A DNA stretch of 64,000 bases from Acanthosepion pharaonis (GCA_903632075.3 CAHIKZ030005580.1:700001-764000), one strand, 5' to 3'. Shown: positions 32,375 through 43,640, numbered from the stretch's first letter. Numbers and translations: made by a program. The notes: generated by a model not told the origin, from the sequence alone.

Positions 32375-32860
32375 TTAGAGTTGTCCTTCTTCAAGACGAG
32401 TTGCCACCCAAAGCTATAGAACCCACTCAGTCCTGTTATTTACCCATTCTCAAAATAAATAGCAGAACAACCTGACTAAATGTGACAGCAATATTCTAAT
32501 CATGGGCGAAGGGTAGACATATTAATATGTAATGGAATATGTATATATAGTTTGATCTGCTATTTATCCATAGCTGGAGGGAAAAAAGAGGATTCATAGC
32601 TTCCCCAAGTATATTAGCATGTAAGTAAATGCAATGGATTCGATTGAATTCGAACTCGGCTCTCCGATTCCTCAATCCGATCCACTAATCATTACTACAC
32701 CGTGCCACCTTCATTTAACCCATAACTTAGCGGAGAATATATTGTTTCATGCCTTCCTCAGAGGTATTAGTGCGAAAGTGAACGCAGCAGAACATATCAT
32801 GATTTGAACTCGAATCGTTTTCACTTTCCGTATCGTTATCCGTTAAACTATCATCACATC
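32375..32860 (-). mobile_element. Cluster of S1-related SINE fragments, minus
   Basis: Three pieces: 32375-32455 (body, GCCACCCAAAGCTATAGAAC), 32545-32710 (head and body, ends ACACCGTGCCACCTT) and 32735-32860 (diverged head, TTTGAACTCGAATCG). They appear to be independent or broken insertions. Confidence 0.65.
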
Positions 32861-33018
32861 ATAAAGTAAGCTATTATCACAACACAACGTCAACTATCAT
32901 CACATCATACAGTAAACTACAATCACATAAAGTAAACTATTATCACATCATAAAGTAAACTATTATCACATCATAAAGTAAGCTATTATCACTAGACAAA
33001 GTAAACTATTATCACATT
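32846..33018. repeat. Tandem repeat, unit about 23-27 bp
   Basis: CATCATAAAGTAAACTATTA TCA recurs about seven times with small changes. 33020-33540 following holds nothing recognised. Confidence 0.8.
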
Positions 33019-33539
33019 CCTGTTAAACGTTACTGCATTTAATTAGAAATAAAGATACAATTCTCTACAATTAGTAGCTGTTAAATTCGTAAAGATTTCT
33101 CACTTCCGTAAAATTATTTAATCAATCATACTTTTCTATAAGTACACTTGCTTTGGGCGTTTTCCTTATACAGAAACTGTACTCTGTGATCCATCCATAA
33201 TTAATAGTCAGAAAATCTGACAGTTATGGGAGAAAAGCAACGGCCAACGCCTCGTTCATTCGAGGCTTTCAATAAAATTCTCCGAAAACATCGCTGATTT
33301 TTATTTCTTCTTCTGTTTCTTTATTTGTTTTCCAATAACAAGTGCCTATTCATGCGCGCCAATATCTCCCCTTGTTACTTTTATTAGCGTCTGTTGTTCC
33401 GCGTGTGCAGATGCCCTGTTGAAGGTGTAACTTGGGATCTTGAATAAGAGTTGCAATATTGCTGGAAGGTAATTCAAATGCTGTACAAAAAAAAGGCTAA
33501 TAAGCATCTCACATTATTTTACTAACGGTTCTTAATACA

Positions 33540-34310
33540 AGGCCCGAGAGTCACTCAAGCTAGGGGTTTACTGAATAAGGTTGATATATGAACGTAAGCG
33601 GAAGAGTAAAGTGCAGTTTATGAAGATATATAGGAAAGGTTATGATTAGCACTATACGTGAAGAGGGTTCTAATATAACATTCATTTGGGAGTTTTTTTT
33701 CCCCACAAAGCAGAGATTTCTGAATGGAACTTCCTCCTTACTCATGGAATACGGAAATAATAGGGATGATTTATTCCAGTGTACGTGGCGGTTATTCTGT
33801 GAATGTAAGAACTGGAGGAACCAAGGAATGTTGCTTAGAATGCCATAGAAAGAAATGCAATAGAGGAGCGAAAGGTTTGCGATGTCTCATCCGTGAGAAA
33901 GGGTTTGTAGAGTGGAAAATAATTGATCACCCACAAGGCGCGTAGATACATTTAAACTGCTTGGAAGTGAAGACTTGACAGCGTCAGCGCTGATATAGCA
34001 GCCCAATTCCATTTCTGGTCTGATTTGGATGTTCTAAAGGTAAAGAATTATTTGAGGCTTAATATAATTACTGGATTGGTACAGTGAATTGACCATTTTC
34101 TCAGCATTAGCAATGTATCGTATATATGCGTTCCACTTGAGGTGTGAGGTAAACCTGAGCCCCACTAGGCGTTGACGGTAAAAACCCTTCCTGAGAGATC
34201 AAGTATTCATCATGACAGGCGAAAATTCGAGACTGCTAGATGATAACGGAAGGTTTTTGAGTGAATCTTTTTCAATTGTCGTTGCCTGTGTCACAGATTA
34301 CCACTAAGAT
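33540..34310 (-). pseudogene. LINE family LB, minus copy
   Basis: The text aligns with 46555-47285: CCCGAGAGTCACTCAAG, TTGCGATGTCTCATCCGTGA GAAAGG, GCGTAGATACATTT and GCAATGTATCGTATATA occur in the same order. The minus-strand frames are badly broken, so only the DNA-level match supports it. Confidence 0.6.
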
Positions 34311-34544
34311 TAACAAATGTGACAAATCTAGCAATCCAGTCCCAATGTGAAATTTAAATGTAGAATTTTCCTGGGGTGGGGAGAGGTATCAAAAACCGCT
34401 GGTACGTTCCCCAGACTTCCCTGAGGCAAAAAGAGTACACGTTTGAATATCATATATTTTATATATCTGACCATGCGCTGTCCGCTTACAGCCTCAAATT
34501 TACCGCCCGATAAATAATCATCAGTCCCAACAGTAGCAAAGTTT

Positions 34545-35155
34545 ACGCTTAGATTTCATGATTAAAGTTTTGTATACTTGAAATATAGCGACACTAGGTG
34601 ACAGGCAGTGACTGATTCACAAATCCTGAGTACGAGACTGGTAGCAGCAAATTGGCTGGAGCTATCTGGCCTCTATACTGTCATTTGTATCTTTAACAAG
34701 AACAATAGTATTAAGAGTTTCTCCTTAATAGCTAAAGAATAGTTTTAAGGAATGTAAACTGTAATATCCCAGGTTGATAGGATAAACAAAGAATCAAAAA
34801 TAAGAGCAATTGTATTTTAAATACAAACAATACTTATTTTTTGTATCATCTTACTTGATGCAAGTGGATGAAAAAGGATTAAAATCAATCTACATGCATG
34901 TGTTTAAACGGCAGCCATCTTGTTTCTCTCCCTGTCTGGAAGTATTCTGCTTGGAAGTAATTTTCTGTACTTAAAGTGAAGAATTCTCTTTCTTGGGTAG
35001 AATTATCTCGCCTAACATAAACAAAGCGACAAGTAGAGAGAGCAAATCTAGCATGTTTGGAGAAAATTAAATCATTGAAATTTATTGATGTCCAATATCT
35101 TGAAAAGTAGGACCAATTCAACAGAGTTAAGTACATTTTCGGATTCAGCGACTCT
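34545..35155. repeat. Segmental duplication, copy A (uninterrupted)
   Basis: Matches copy B at 35415-35890 plus 37080-37160 over ATTAAAGTTTTGTATACTTG, CTGGCCTCTATACTGTCATT, AGGTTGATAGGATAAACAAA and GCATGTGTTTAAACG. Offset is about 865 bp. It preserves the empty site AAATTAAATCATTGAAATTT ATTGATGTCC where copy B has the Penelope insertion. Confidence 0.85.
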
Positions 35156-35414
35156 AATTTACCCTAAAAATATCCTGCGCCTTTTTGAAAAAAAAAAAAA
35201 AAACTTGATTGATTTGTTTTTACCTGGGGTCCACAAGTGAACGGTTTCAGTACAATTCTTACAAAACTGTGTGAAGAGCAAATAACTTATTTTGATCCCC
35301 AATCTTCACACCAAAATAAGCTTGATATGCTATTCTGTTGAAATGTTCTTTTGTCATATATTCACCACATGTGTAGCAGAAAATGCCAGGTTCATTGTGG
35401 CAATGTTTACACTT

Positions 35415-35890
35415 AAAATTTATGATTAAAGTTTGTATACTTGAAATATAGAGACACTAAGCCACTAGGAGTGACTAATACACAAATCCTGAGTGCCAGA
35501 CTGGTAGCAGCAGATTGGCTGGATCTATCTGGCCTCTATACTGTCATTTGTATCTTTAACAAGAACAATAGTATTAAGAGTTTCTCCTTATTAGCTAAAG
35601 AATTATAGTTTTAAGGAATGTAAACTGTTCTATCCCAGGTTGATAGGATAAACAAAGAATATAAAGAAAAAGAGCAAAGTGGATGAAAAACGATTGAAAT
35701 CAATCCACATGCATGTGTTTAAACGACAGCCATTTTGTTTCTCTCCCTGTCCGCAAGTATTCTGCCTAGAAATAATTTTCTGTACTCAAAATATCTTTGT
35801 TGGGTAGAGTTATTTCCCACTAAGATAAACAAAGCGACGAGTGGAGAACAATTCTAACAAGTTCAAAGAAAATTAAATCGTTTAAATGTA
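35415..35890. repeat. Segmental duplication, copy B, left part
   Basis: Continues beyond the Penelope insertion at 37080 (TATTGATGTCCGATATCTTG). About 90 percent like copy A by eye, with one deletion near 35640-35690. Confidence 0.85.
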
Positions 35891-36025
35891 CACTATTTAC
35901 ATTATTCGGGCTATTATCCTCATCTTTGTCGCCACATTTATCACAACGTTTCGGCCGCTGTACGCCTTCTTCAGGTGGTTGGAATGTCGAACTGAACCCT
36001 TTATTTCGCTCACAGGGGTAGACTG

Positions 36026-36341
36026 TGTTGTTCATGATGACGGTCGTCTTTGAGTATAGAATCCAGAGGTTAGCAGTGAATATTTCGAAGACCGTAGGGA
36101 AGCGTTGTTCAGGTTAGCAGTGGATATCCCGGTAAAGTAGCAGAGCGTAGTTCTTCCTTCTGTTCCTCTTCGCCTGACAAGCTGGCTCTGGGCATTCGGA
36201 TAGAGTAAACAAAATGGCCGCCTTATATACACGACGGATTGAATATTCTACGTCTTCTGATTGGTTACCCTTCCATTGGTGGACTATAAAGTCATTTGGG
36301 TTGGCTCACTAGTAGATATATATACACAAAAAACTGCAACA
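36026..36341 (-). mobile_element. Copia-type solo LTR, 316 bp
   Basis: It begins TGTTG and ends CAACA. The 5-bp target-site duplication GACTG is exact (36021-36025 and 36342-36346). It shares its first ~90 and last ~70 bp with the LTRs of the copia element at 49163-53008. Read in that element's sense (minus) it has TATATAAG at about 36224 and CCAAT boxes. The plus copy at 36900-36915 has the uninterrupted site AACAGTCTACCCC. It interrupts the GIY-YIG C-terminus right after the ELEQ codons. Confidence 0.9.
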
Positions 36342-36879
36342 GACTGTTCTAGTTCCAGGTGCCATGTTTGATGGAGGAGATTTTTGTAGCCTAGCATATG
36401 TGCTGATTCCTTAAGTTTACGAATTTTCCAATGGTGTTTCCTATCTATGATCTCAACATAATCCCACAGAGGGCGGTGATCTCCCTTCTCTCTCCATATG
36501 TGGTCAGCCACTCCTGATTTTTCTACTTCCCCTCGTGTTACAGCTTTCTGGTGTTCTTGAAGCCTTACCTTTATATTCCTTTTCGCAGCTGCATGGGATA
36601 GAGTACACACAGTTTTTAGTCATGTTCTCCTCTATGGGGGGGGTCTTACTCGGGAGAGATATCTGCGAAGTGTCGTCAAGCTTTTGAAGGTTGTCCTGAT
36701 GTTATATGGACCGCAGATCCTTTGTATTTTCTCTGATAACCACTTCACATAAGGCAGGCAGACTGTTTTCTGAGTGTTGTTGTCCTCCTCCTCTTGTACC
36801 CGCCTATCCCAGTTTTTGGGAGCTGCTGCCATGTACCCATGATAGTTGTTACGTTGTAGGGTACTACTTATACTGACCA

Positions 36880-37079
36880 TCAAATATGGCACGTGGAACT
36901 AGAACAGTCTACCCCAGTGAGCGAAATAAAGGGTTCAGTTCGACATTCCAACCACCTGAAGAAGGCCGGAGCGTACAACGGCCGAAACGTTGTGATAAAT
37001 GTGGCGACAAAGATGAGGACAATAGTCCGAATAATGTAAATAGTGTACATAATACCTCATCTCAGAAATATAGACAGAC
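36880..37079 (+). repeat. Inverted terminal copy of the Penelope element
   Basis: Starts at CAAATATGGCACGTGGAACT AG and runs through the 3' terminal block to the target-site duplication. It is the reverse of 35891-36025 plus 36347-36380. A frameshifted 104-codon ORF over it (36886-37200) is not functional. It extends about 35 bp further outward than the left end. Confidence 0.8.
36948..37004 (+). ncRNA. Candidate minimal hammerhead motif in Penelope 3' block
   Basis: CTGAAGA (36956-36962) is followed by one A, then stem II GGCCG (36964-36968) with CGGCC (36979-36983), GAAAC (36984-36988) and GTT (36989-36991). CAC (36953-36955) can pair with GTG (36992-36994), and CCA (36948-36950) with TGG (37002-37004), giving a stem I with an internal loop. 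Stem III would be AC/GT with no loop, so it could only form between two molecules. Penelope elements are known to carry such minimal hammerheads. The extra A before stem II is unusual. Confidence 0.45.
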
Positions 37080-37164
37080 TCGTTTAAATGTATTGATGTC
37101 CGATATCTTGAAAGGTATAACCAATTCCATAGAATTAAGTACAATTTCGGATCAGGGACTGATT

Positions 37165-37865
37165 TATCCTAAAAAAGTTCTAAAGTCCCATAACTTTTGA
37201 AAATATTGTTTGCTGGTATAATCATCAGTCCCGTGACAAGGTGTGATTTTAGGCTCAATGCACAGCTGAGCACCCGACTTCCTGCTTCTATGTCTTTCTG
37301 TAGGTATTCAATCATGCGTAGCGTATCTTGGGCATCATAGTCATAGCTTAACACACCACTTTCAAGATCAGACCGCCTTGATCACGAGCACGTAACCTCT
37401 GACCTCAATGCTGAAATGCTCTAATCATGCCATAATCTTTAGTTTTGGAAGCTCTATACCCAGAGATACCGGGCCATCACCATCCTGTATATTTAGCTAG
37501 GAGTTCCAGCCTACATGCAGAATTAATTTGTAGAAGCCCGCCATAAATAGGATGTATTGTTTTAATTACACACTAGTGAGAATATCGGACACAGTGCATT
37601 TTGCTTGCATGGTTTTGATATTAAGGGCGATGAACTGTAACACTGACAGCAAAGTTTATGGGGTCAGACACTGCGCTGTCCAAGTTGAACGGTAAATTCT
37701 TGCACCCGATATTTCCTAAGTCGAACAATACCAAATCTCAACATAATTCCAGAAATGACATCCACCGTCATGCCCTGTGCGTAGCAGGTGTTAAAACTGA
37801 TTCTACGGATGCCAGAAACTTAAATAATATACGTCGGACAACTGACATTTAGTTAAATAGGCGCC
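37165..37865. other. Unassigned interval
   Basis: No domain, repeat or RNA recognised. Short ORF 37658-37852 has no similarity I can name; it may be the worn upstream part of the Penelope piece that follows. Confidence 0.3.
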
Positions 37866-37869
37866 ATTA

Positions 37870-38075
37870 TAATTACATACTTTGTCACGTCAGGGTATAT
37901 TTGATATGTATGATTACATAGGAAAAACCTCGGGGAATTTATATAAACGATTATATGAACACAAAAGGAATCTTACAAAACCACAAACTGACTGCATTAG
38001 TTACTATAATCAGCAAGGTCTTAATTTCCATTTACAAGATGCTAATTTAATTAGTATAGGACACTAAGCTTTATC
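37870..38075 (+). pseudogene. Penelope-like GIY-YIG domain fragment
   Basis: One frame reads MYDYIGKTSGNLYKRLYEHK, RNLTKPQTDCISYYNQQGLN and FHLQDANLI before a stop at 38065. The YIGxTxRxLxxRxxEH core with its conserved Arg and Glu-His is present. The preceding Cys-containing start is degenerate. It belongs to a different subfamily from the copies at 4050-4875 and 36284-36610. Confidence 0.75.
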
Positions 38076-38199
38076 AGTCATACCAGTAAAGTCCTGCTCC
38101 TTATCATTTTGAACTGCTATCAGAGGAACAAGAAGGTTTTAGAACTGAATGTAGTACAATGGAACAGGTCTTCAATTGTAGGATCCTCGTAGAGAAACA

Positions 38200-38945
38200 C
38201 TTGCAACATCAGAGGGACATGTTCCTCAACTTTTTTTCATTTCAAGAAAGCATTTGATCGTGTATGACATGACGGTCTTTGGCAAATCTTTAGGGAATTC
38301 AATATAGATAACGTAATTATCTAAGTCACCCAGGCCATATATAAAGATGCCACCTGCGCAGTTCTTCTGTGAATACAAATGGGAGGATTCTTCTGGAAAA
38401 CGGTCGGCGTGTGACAGGGATGCGTACTTTCACCCACATTGTTCAACCTATTTCTAGAGAGAATCATGCAAGAAAGCTTGAAAGACCATTATCCTTCAGT
38501 CTCTATCGGGGAAAGACCCTTCTCTAACTTACGTTTGCAGATGACATTGACCTAATAAAAGGTAATAACATGGGCTCCAAGACTAGACCAAAAAACATTT
38601 TGAAAGAGCAGGACTATATGGAATTGTGGTCGGCTCCGAGAAATCCGAAGTAAAGGTGAAGAGGACAAATAGTGATACATATGTCAATGTCACTGGAGGA
38701 AGTGTCCAATTTTAAATACTTAGGATCAATCTGGTCTAAAGATGATAGCTGCAACTCGGAAATCCGCACACAGATTGCTGCAACCATGGCAGCGATGCCA
38801 AAACAGAGAGAAGGATTCAAGCATTTGCGAACTAATTCACGAGAAAACATCTTGGCATATTCTATTGGGAACATAAAACCAATAAGTTTGTACAGAATAG
38901 GGTTGAAAGTTTTGTGGGCTACAAGGAAACTTTTGGCTGGCTAGT
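38200..38945 (+). pseudogene. RTE-type LINE reverse transcriptase remnant
   Basis: Frames read NFFSFQESI (FxDFxKAFD region, decayed), then LTFADDIDLIKGNN (38525-38570) with both catalytic Asp of the RT active site intact, and MSLEEVSNFKYLGSIWSKDD, SCNSEIRTQIAATMAAM (38680-38800). FADDIDLI and the FKYLGSxxSxDGxxxxEIRxRI block are typical of RTE-like LINEs. At least four frameshifts or stops separate these blocks. Confidence 0.8.
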
Positions 38946-38984
38946 AATTCCCGAAGCAAGGTTATTTACTTACCTCCCCGAGAG

Positions 38985-39205
38985 GCAGGATTAGGCCCAA
39001 GGCCATTTTTTAATGCGCGGCAAAACCGAGTCCGTAGGCTCGCGCAAAAATTCCCTGTAGACACCGTATTCATGGGGTCGGTTCGCTGCCTGCCACCCCA
39101 GACGAGACTCTGGCCTTCGGCATAGCCTAGTCTGGCATAGCCTAGTCTGGGTTCCTCTCTGCCCGAAGGAAGAGAGTTCGACCACCACAGCTGGATACGT
39201 ATCTC
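38985..39205 (-). repeat. Single diverged monomer of the GC-rich 239-bp repeat
   Basis: On the minus strand GTCGAACTCTCTTCC, CGGGCAGAGAGGAACCC and GAAGGCCAGAGTCTCG align with the satellite at 12650-13288. A 15-bp internal duplication (CATAGCCTAGTCTGG twice) is specific to this copy. Confidence 0.65.
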
Positions 39206-39291
39206 TAACTAACTGCCGAAGCAAAACACTCAGGCATATGCTGTGCTCAGTATATATAGCTACTGATATAGTCAGTCCACATAGGCGATAG

Positions 39292-39294
<3 letters not shown>

Positions 39295-39357
<63 letters not shown>
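39295..39357. repeat. (TA)n microsatellite
   Basis: About 30 TA units followed by a short TG run, directly before a LINE LA fragment. Confidence 0.95.
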
Positions 39358-39365
<8 letters not shown>

Positions 39366-39369
39366 AGGT

Positions 39370-39930
39370 TGTGCTGCCCTGGCCAATTTTAAGTCTACTA
39401 TTGGTCCATGCTTAGAATATTCCTGTCACATATGGTCCGGTGGCCCTGCTATTTACCTTGAGCTCCTTGAAAAAAATGAAAAGAAGAATCTGCAATATTA
39501 TGGGTCCTGATCTGTTGGTTCTGCTTTACTTACTTTCCCCCCTCTGTAATGTTGCTTCTCCTTGTTTTTTCTATAAATACTTTCATGTAAATTGTTCGGA
39601 TGAACTCTTCTCTATTGAACCTAAGCTTTTTGAATTTAAGCAGAGTACAAGACTGGCGCCGAGATCTCGTCAATTCACAGTTGAGCTGGATAGCTGTAAC
39701 CGTATATTCTATGCTAACAGTTTATTTTCTCTCACTTCTCGCTTGTGGAACTCGCTTTGGGCTATATGCTTCCCAGCCAACTTTAATCTGTAAAATGCCA
39801 TGTCAGTCGCTATCTTCTCTTCTTCTGATTAACCTTTCCTCTTCGCGCTCATTATTAATATTTCTGTTTGTAATTCTTACACATCCTATAACCACTTGTG
39901 TTTTAGTGGCTTTTATACATGAATTTTGAT
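39370..39930 (+). pseudogene. LINE family LA, C-terminal and 3' end
   Basis: Open over 39440-39793: KKMKRRICNIMGPDL, then CNVASPCFFYKYFHVNCSDE, FEFKQSTRLAPRSRQFTVEL and SLTSRLWNSLWAICFPANFN. This is the longest intact reading of the LA C-terminus. It continues frameshifted to a 3' UTR with TTAGTGGCTTTTATAC (39895-39920). Confidence 0.75.
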
Positions 39931-40494
39931 AAAATGCAGATCAAATATGGCACGTATATCCGACAGAACAATTGGATAAAGATCTCATAAGATACGTTTA
40001 TAAACCTAACGTATCACTTATCAGAAAATGAGATACAGAGAAAGAAAAAAAATATGCTATTTTTCTTTTTCTTTTTATTGTTTAAGCAGGCTTCCATTTG
40101 AGTTGTTAAGCAACGTTAGTCTAAGTTATGGCATTCTAAACTTAAGAAATGATAGATTGTCCGCAGAAATAAATTGAAATATAAAACATGTTCATCGGCC
40201 GTTAGCCAACAGGAAGTTTTATAGGAACAATTCAAGTCTAATTCTTATCGCGTAAGCTCTAAAACAGTTAGCGGACTGTAAACAGGTTTCAGAAGGTAAT
40301 GCCAACAAATTTCATTCGAAGTGATTCGTGATGCGTGTAATTAAAGTGTTTCAGGTTTCTATGAGTTTCTGGACTAAACTTTCCATCAGTAGCTACACCT
40401 ACCTTTTATTAACCCTTAAAAGGTGAGAAAAATTGGCCCAAAATTTCACGCCAAATGAGTAAAACACAAGAATGTTCTTTCTTGAAAGGATTGA
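39931..40494. other. Unassigned AT-rich interval
   Basis: Nothing recognised on either strand. Confidence 0.4.
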
Positions 40495-40875
40495 TTTTAT
40501 GCATGTATCAAATTTCAATGAGCATCGTATCAAATTTGCGTTAGCCTCATATCCAATTTGAATCCTAAATTTAGTTGCGTCTCATATCAAGTTTTGTTCA
40601 GCTCCAGGTAAAATTTGAGTCAGCATCACATAAAAAAGTAAACTATAGTATAAATTTGGTGCTAAACTCGTATCAAATTTAAATTGACCTCATATTATAT
40701 ATGTGTTAGCCTCATATTCAATTTGAATAAACTTCATCTAAAATTTGAGCAAGCGTCATATGAATATAGTTCAGATTTATGTAAAATGTGAGTCAGTCTC
40801 ATATCAAATTTTGTTCAGTCAAATAAAATTTCTCTCACCGTTGTGTCAATTCTGGGTCATATTAATATCAAATTT

Positions 40876-40943
40876 ACCAAATTTAATATGATACTTGATT
40901 ACATTTTAAATAAAATGTAATCAAGTATCATATTAAATTTGGT
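40876..40943. repeat. Perfect palindrome, 33-bp arms, 2-bp centre
   Basis: The arm 40876-40908 (includes ATGATACTTGATTACATTTT) is exactly the reverse complement of 40911-40943, with only AA between. Confidence 0.95.
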
Positions 40944-41014
40944 TTATACTAATATTACATTTTGATTTGGCCACAAATCAAATTTAATTAAGGCTCGTAT
41001 GAAATTTGAATTGG

Positions 41015-41115
41015 GTACCTCGACGTGGTGTAATGTTTAGCATGTTTATCTTGCTAGAACAATTACGACTGAATAGTGAATTCGTTCCTCACTGGGATTC
41101 CTATGCATTCGATCT
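41015..41115 (+). repeat. tRNA-like S2 unit, plus copy
   Basis: CGACGTGGTGTAATGTTTAG C and AATAGTGAATTCGTTCCTCACT match the units of the 16740-17260 array. The T-arm is damaged, so no functional tRNA. Confidence 0.6.
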
Positions 41116-41239
41116 TGTGCGACAACTAAGCTATGCTTATAAAATCACCGTATCAAATTTGAATGAACCTAGTACCAAATTTGATTCAGATTCTTATAAA
41201 ACTAGAGTCAGCTTTATATCAAATATCTGCCATTGAATG

Positions 41240-42030
41240 GTATACAATATGTTGAGTATGTATCTTAGGAAAGTCTATCAACCAATTTCTGGAAAATCTA
41301 CTTCAAATTACAAAAGTAGGAAAGATAGATGGAATCTGTAGATGTCTAAAGTCAAAATTCTATAACTGTCTCAAAATAGTTGGGATATTTTTTTGTTTTA
41401 CGACCCTGTACTAAAATATGACATTTGGTGGCCGTACACTCAAAAGCCGCAGATATTTTCCTTCTTTTAACATAAGATTTCATTGGTAGTTTCGAATGAT
41501 TGCCAAAATCATATGTTGAAGAAGGTATTAACCATTTTAAAGTGAAAATATTAACGTCTTTTTCTCGATTAAGAAGCACACACAATTTCATACCCTGTTG
41601 AACTAATGAGGCACCTGATTCATTGGTTCACTGTGATTTTAAATTGTGTGACTTAAATAGTAATGGAAGTATGAATGCGGAATATATTGATATGAAGTTA
41701 TTTAAATTCCTTTGCCGTAAACACGGATGTAATTTTATATACTGGCTGGACGTAGTATCTGTTTGTCCCCATCGCAAATATTTTATGATAATACAGGAAA
41801 CACATCCCAGAAAAATCTTCCACACATTGCTAAGGTATTAGCTAGCTGAAGACACCATTGCCACCAATGTCTTCCCATTATGTGAGGTATTTCTTGGAGG
41901 TAGATGTTAATGGTGTCCCTGCCGCAAGCTTTCCATATATGGAAAAGTCTAACACTCAAAGGCCGAGTAGGTAGCGTCATTTGAAATTTATAAAATCTCT
42001 CTATTAAACCAATCTTTCAGTAAAATAGGT
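41240..42030. other. Unassigned interval with short open frames
   Basis: Open frames 41352-41591 minus and 41623-41841 plus have no domain I recognise. Their sequence is less repetitive than the surroundings and may be an old LINE body related to the fragment that follows. Confidence 0.3.
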
Positions 42031-42034
42031 TTCT

Positions 42035-42305
42035 CGAGTTAAATGTTATCGCTTTTTCCAGTAATGATGGGAATTTCTTTCCAACCCTTTTGTTTGAGAA
42101 GTGTGGAATACCAACACATTACGCCATTGTTTTCTTTTTGATTTATGTATGATATCCAATTTAATAGTTGTTCTTGCTTAAAGTCAGCAAATGATGCGGT
42201 TTTTATTATTTGGTAAAGTTCTTTGTTTCTGATTATGTAGCGCCAGTCAACGAGGTTGAAAGAAGGATGTTCCTCTGTAAGACCTATAAGCTTCATTCGC
42301 ACGAA
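42035..42305 (-). pseudogene. LINE ORF C-terminal remnant
   Basis: A minus frame of 87 codons reads IGLTEEHPSFNLVDWRYIIR, NKELYQIIKT, EQLLNWISYINQKENNGVM and GWKEIPIITGKS. The RxxxLYxxxxxxPxxxxxxxQxxxWIxHIxRxxN...(K)RGR-P pattern is seen at the end of a group of animal LINE ORFs. Only this end remains. Confidence 0.55.
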
Positions 42306-42309
42306 GCCA

Positions 42310-43020
42310 TTTTAAAATTAAATATAATGCATAGCACTGCTTTTGAAATATCCTGAATAGTAAGTATATCTTTATTATTCGCGGTTTCCTCGTATAATTC
42401 ATAATCGATGCAAGTCAACGCGGTTTCCTTTTCTCTGTAAAAAATCATTGCCTAACCCAAGGGTTTATTTAATCGTATTCAGATTGCACACAAAATGAAG
42501 TTACAAAAGAAAAGATTATACACATTAAATATTTTTTTTTCGAAAATTTATCTTATATAATGTTGGAGAAGAGTATTTCTGCAGGTGAAAAAATATTCCA
42601 GTATTTTCAATACACAATGTATTTACTAAGGCTTTTAAAGATTATCTTTTTTCTTTTTTTTCTTTAAATATTTCCTCCATTGCTTTCTTAATATCGTTTA
42701 TTTTCCGAAGAATTTTAGCAGCTCCAATTCCGAAGACAAGATTGCCTTCGGCAGCCAATCAGCATTCTCACTTATTAATAAGCGAACAGAATATCCGCTA
42801 ATCCTGGACAGCTTTTCACTACCTTCAGTGGCGTGTCTAAACGGTGTTATGTTAATCATGAGATTAACTTGGAGCTATTCATTTAGAATCATTCTGGGAT
42901 TTTATAAATAGTAATGCATTTATTTTATTTCTTTACGGTACAAAATTAAGTAATGCATAAAGAAACAACGCCATGTTGAAATTTACGATAAAAAATAGCT
43001 GTTGCAGATCTACAGTCGGG
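42310..43020. other. Unassigned AT-rich interval
   Basis: Nothing recognised apart from CAGCCAATCAGC at 42753, a CCAAT box without context. 43020-43084 resembles the 5' part of repeat R1. Confidence 0.35.
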
Positions 43021-43084
43021 CAGATTGATTGATTTGATTTTACGGCTTATCAACCCTTTGTATGCTATTTAAAGCCAGAAAATG

Positions 43085-43150
43085 TGTGTGTGTGTGTGTG
43101 TGTGTGTAAATATATGTGTGTATATATATGTGTAAATATATGTGTGTAGA

Positions 43151-43245
<95 letters not shown>
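43085..43245. repeat. (TG)n-(TA)n microsatellite
   Basis: A TG run leads into mixed TATG sequence and then about 80 bp of pure TA. Confidence 0.95.
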
Positions 43246-43249
<4 letters not shown>

Positions 43250-43381
43250 AAATAGTAGATTTCCGTATAGGAATAGAGGTTCGATTTCCGTTGGAGAACG
43301 CATATTTTTCTTCGGAATTTTCGAACATTCAGGTCAGTAAATGTAATTAATACGGTTTATTATAAACAGGACATTTACTTA

Positions 43382-43390
<9 letters not shown>
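43246..43390 (+). mobile_element. tRNA-derived SINE S3, 5'-truncated
   Basis: TTTCCGTATAGGAATAGAGG TTCGATTTCCGTTGGAGAAC aligns with the 3' half of the tRNA-like head at 53079-53161. GTTTATTATAAACAGGACAT TTACTTAAAT is the shared 3' region. Confidence 0.7.

Positions 43391-43445
<55 letters not shown>
43389..43445. repeat. (TA)n microsatellite
   Basis: Pure TA at the 3' end of the S3 copy, as also at the 53040-53282 copy. Confidence 0.95.
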
Positions 43446-43448
<3 letters not shown>

Positions 43449-43489
43449 TAATTGAATAAATTACAAGCATTATGTCTGCTAATTTTTAA

Positions 43490-43640
43490 TAAAATCCGCC
43501 GTTCATACTCACGAATAACCTTCCGTATATTGATGTTAAAGGATGAGAAAAATGTGCTATAGCTGTTCAAATTTCTTTTATTTTCATTTCCTAAGTACTT
43601 TCGATCTTCTTTCAAGATCATCTTCAGGGGTGTAAGTGGT
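43490..43640 (-). repeat. Penelope-like terminal block with CUGAAGA hairpin
   Basis: On the minus strand CTGAAGA is followed by T, a perfect GATCTT/AAGATC hairpin, GAAA and GTAC (43627 down to 43596). The block resembles the 3' ends of Penelope elements; no coding part is present. 43645-44280 following is unassigned. Confidence 0.4.

Larger units (their letters stand above)
35891..37079 (-). mobile_element. Penelope-like element with inverted ends and nested solo LTR
   Basis: Exact 13-bp target-site duplications TCGTTTAAATGTA flank it (35878-35890 and 37080-37092). On the minus strand, 36892-36632 reads VCLPYVKWLSEKIQRICGPY and IRTTFKSLTTLRRYLSRV, the end of the Penelope reverse transcriptase. 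36610-36342 reads RLQEHQKAVTRGEVEKSGVA, DHIWREKGDHRPLWDYVEII and a C-terminal GIY-YIG part. The GIY-YIG start near the junction is lost. The C-terminus and 3' terminal block continue at 36025-35891. From about 36880 a second 3' end lies in plus orientation, giving inverted ends. Confidence 0.85.
40495..41230. repeat. Diverged short tandem repeat, unit about 20-25 bp
   Basis: Variants of CATATCAAATTTGAGTCAGC recur some 25 times with heavy divergence and irregular spacing. The array is interrupted by the palindrome at 40876-40943 and the tRNA-like unit at 41015-41115. Confidence 0.75.

Noticed and set aside
36886..37200. 104-codon ORF as a gene.
   Set aside because: It is an out-of-frame reading of the Penelope 3' end.
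38991..39386. 131-codon minus ORF.
   Set aside because: It joins a TA microsatellite to a satellite monomer.
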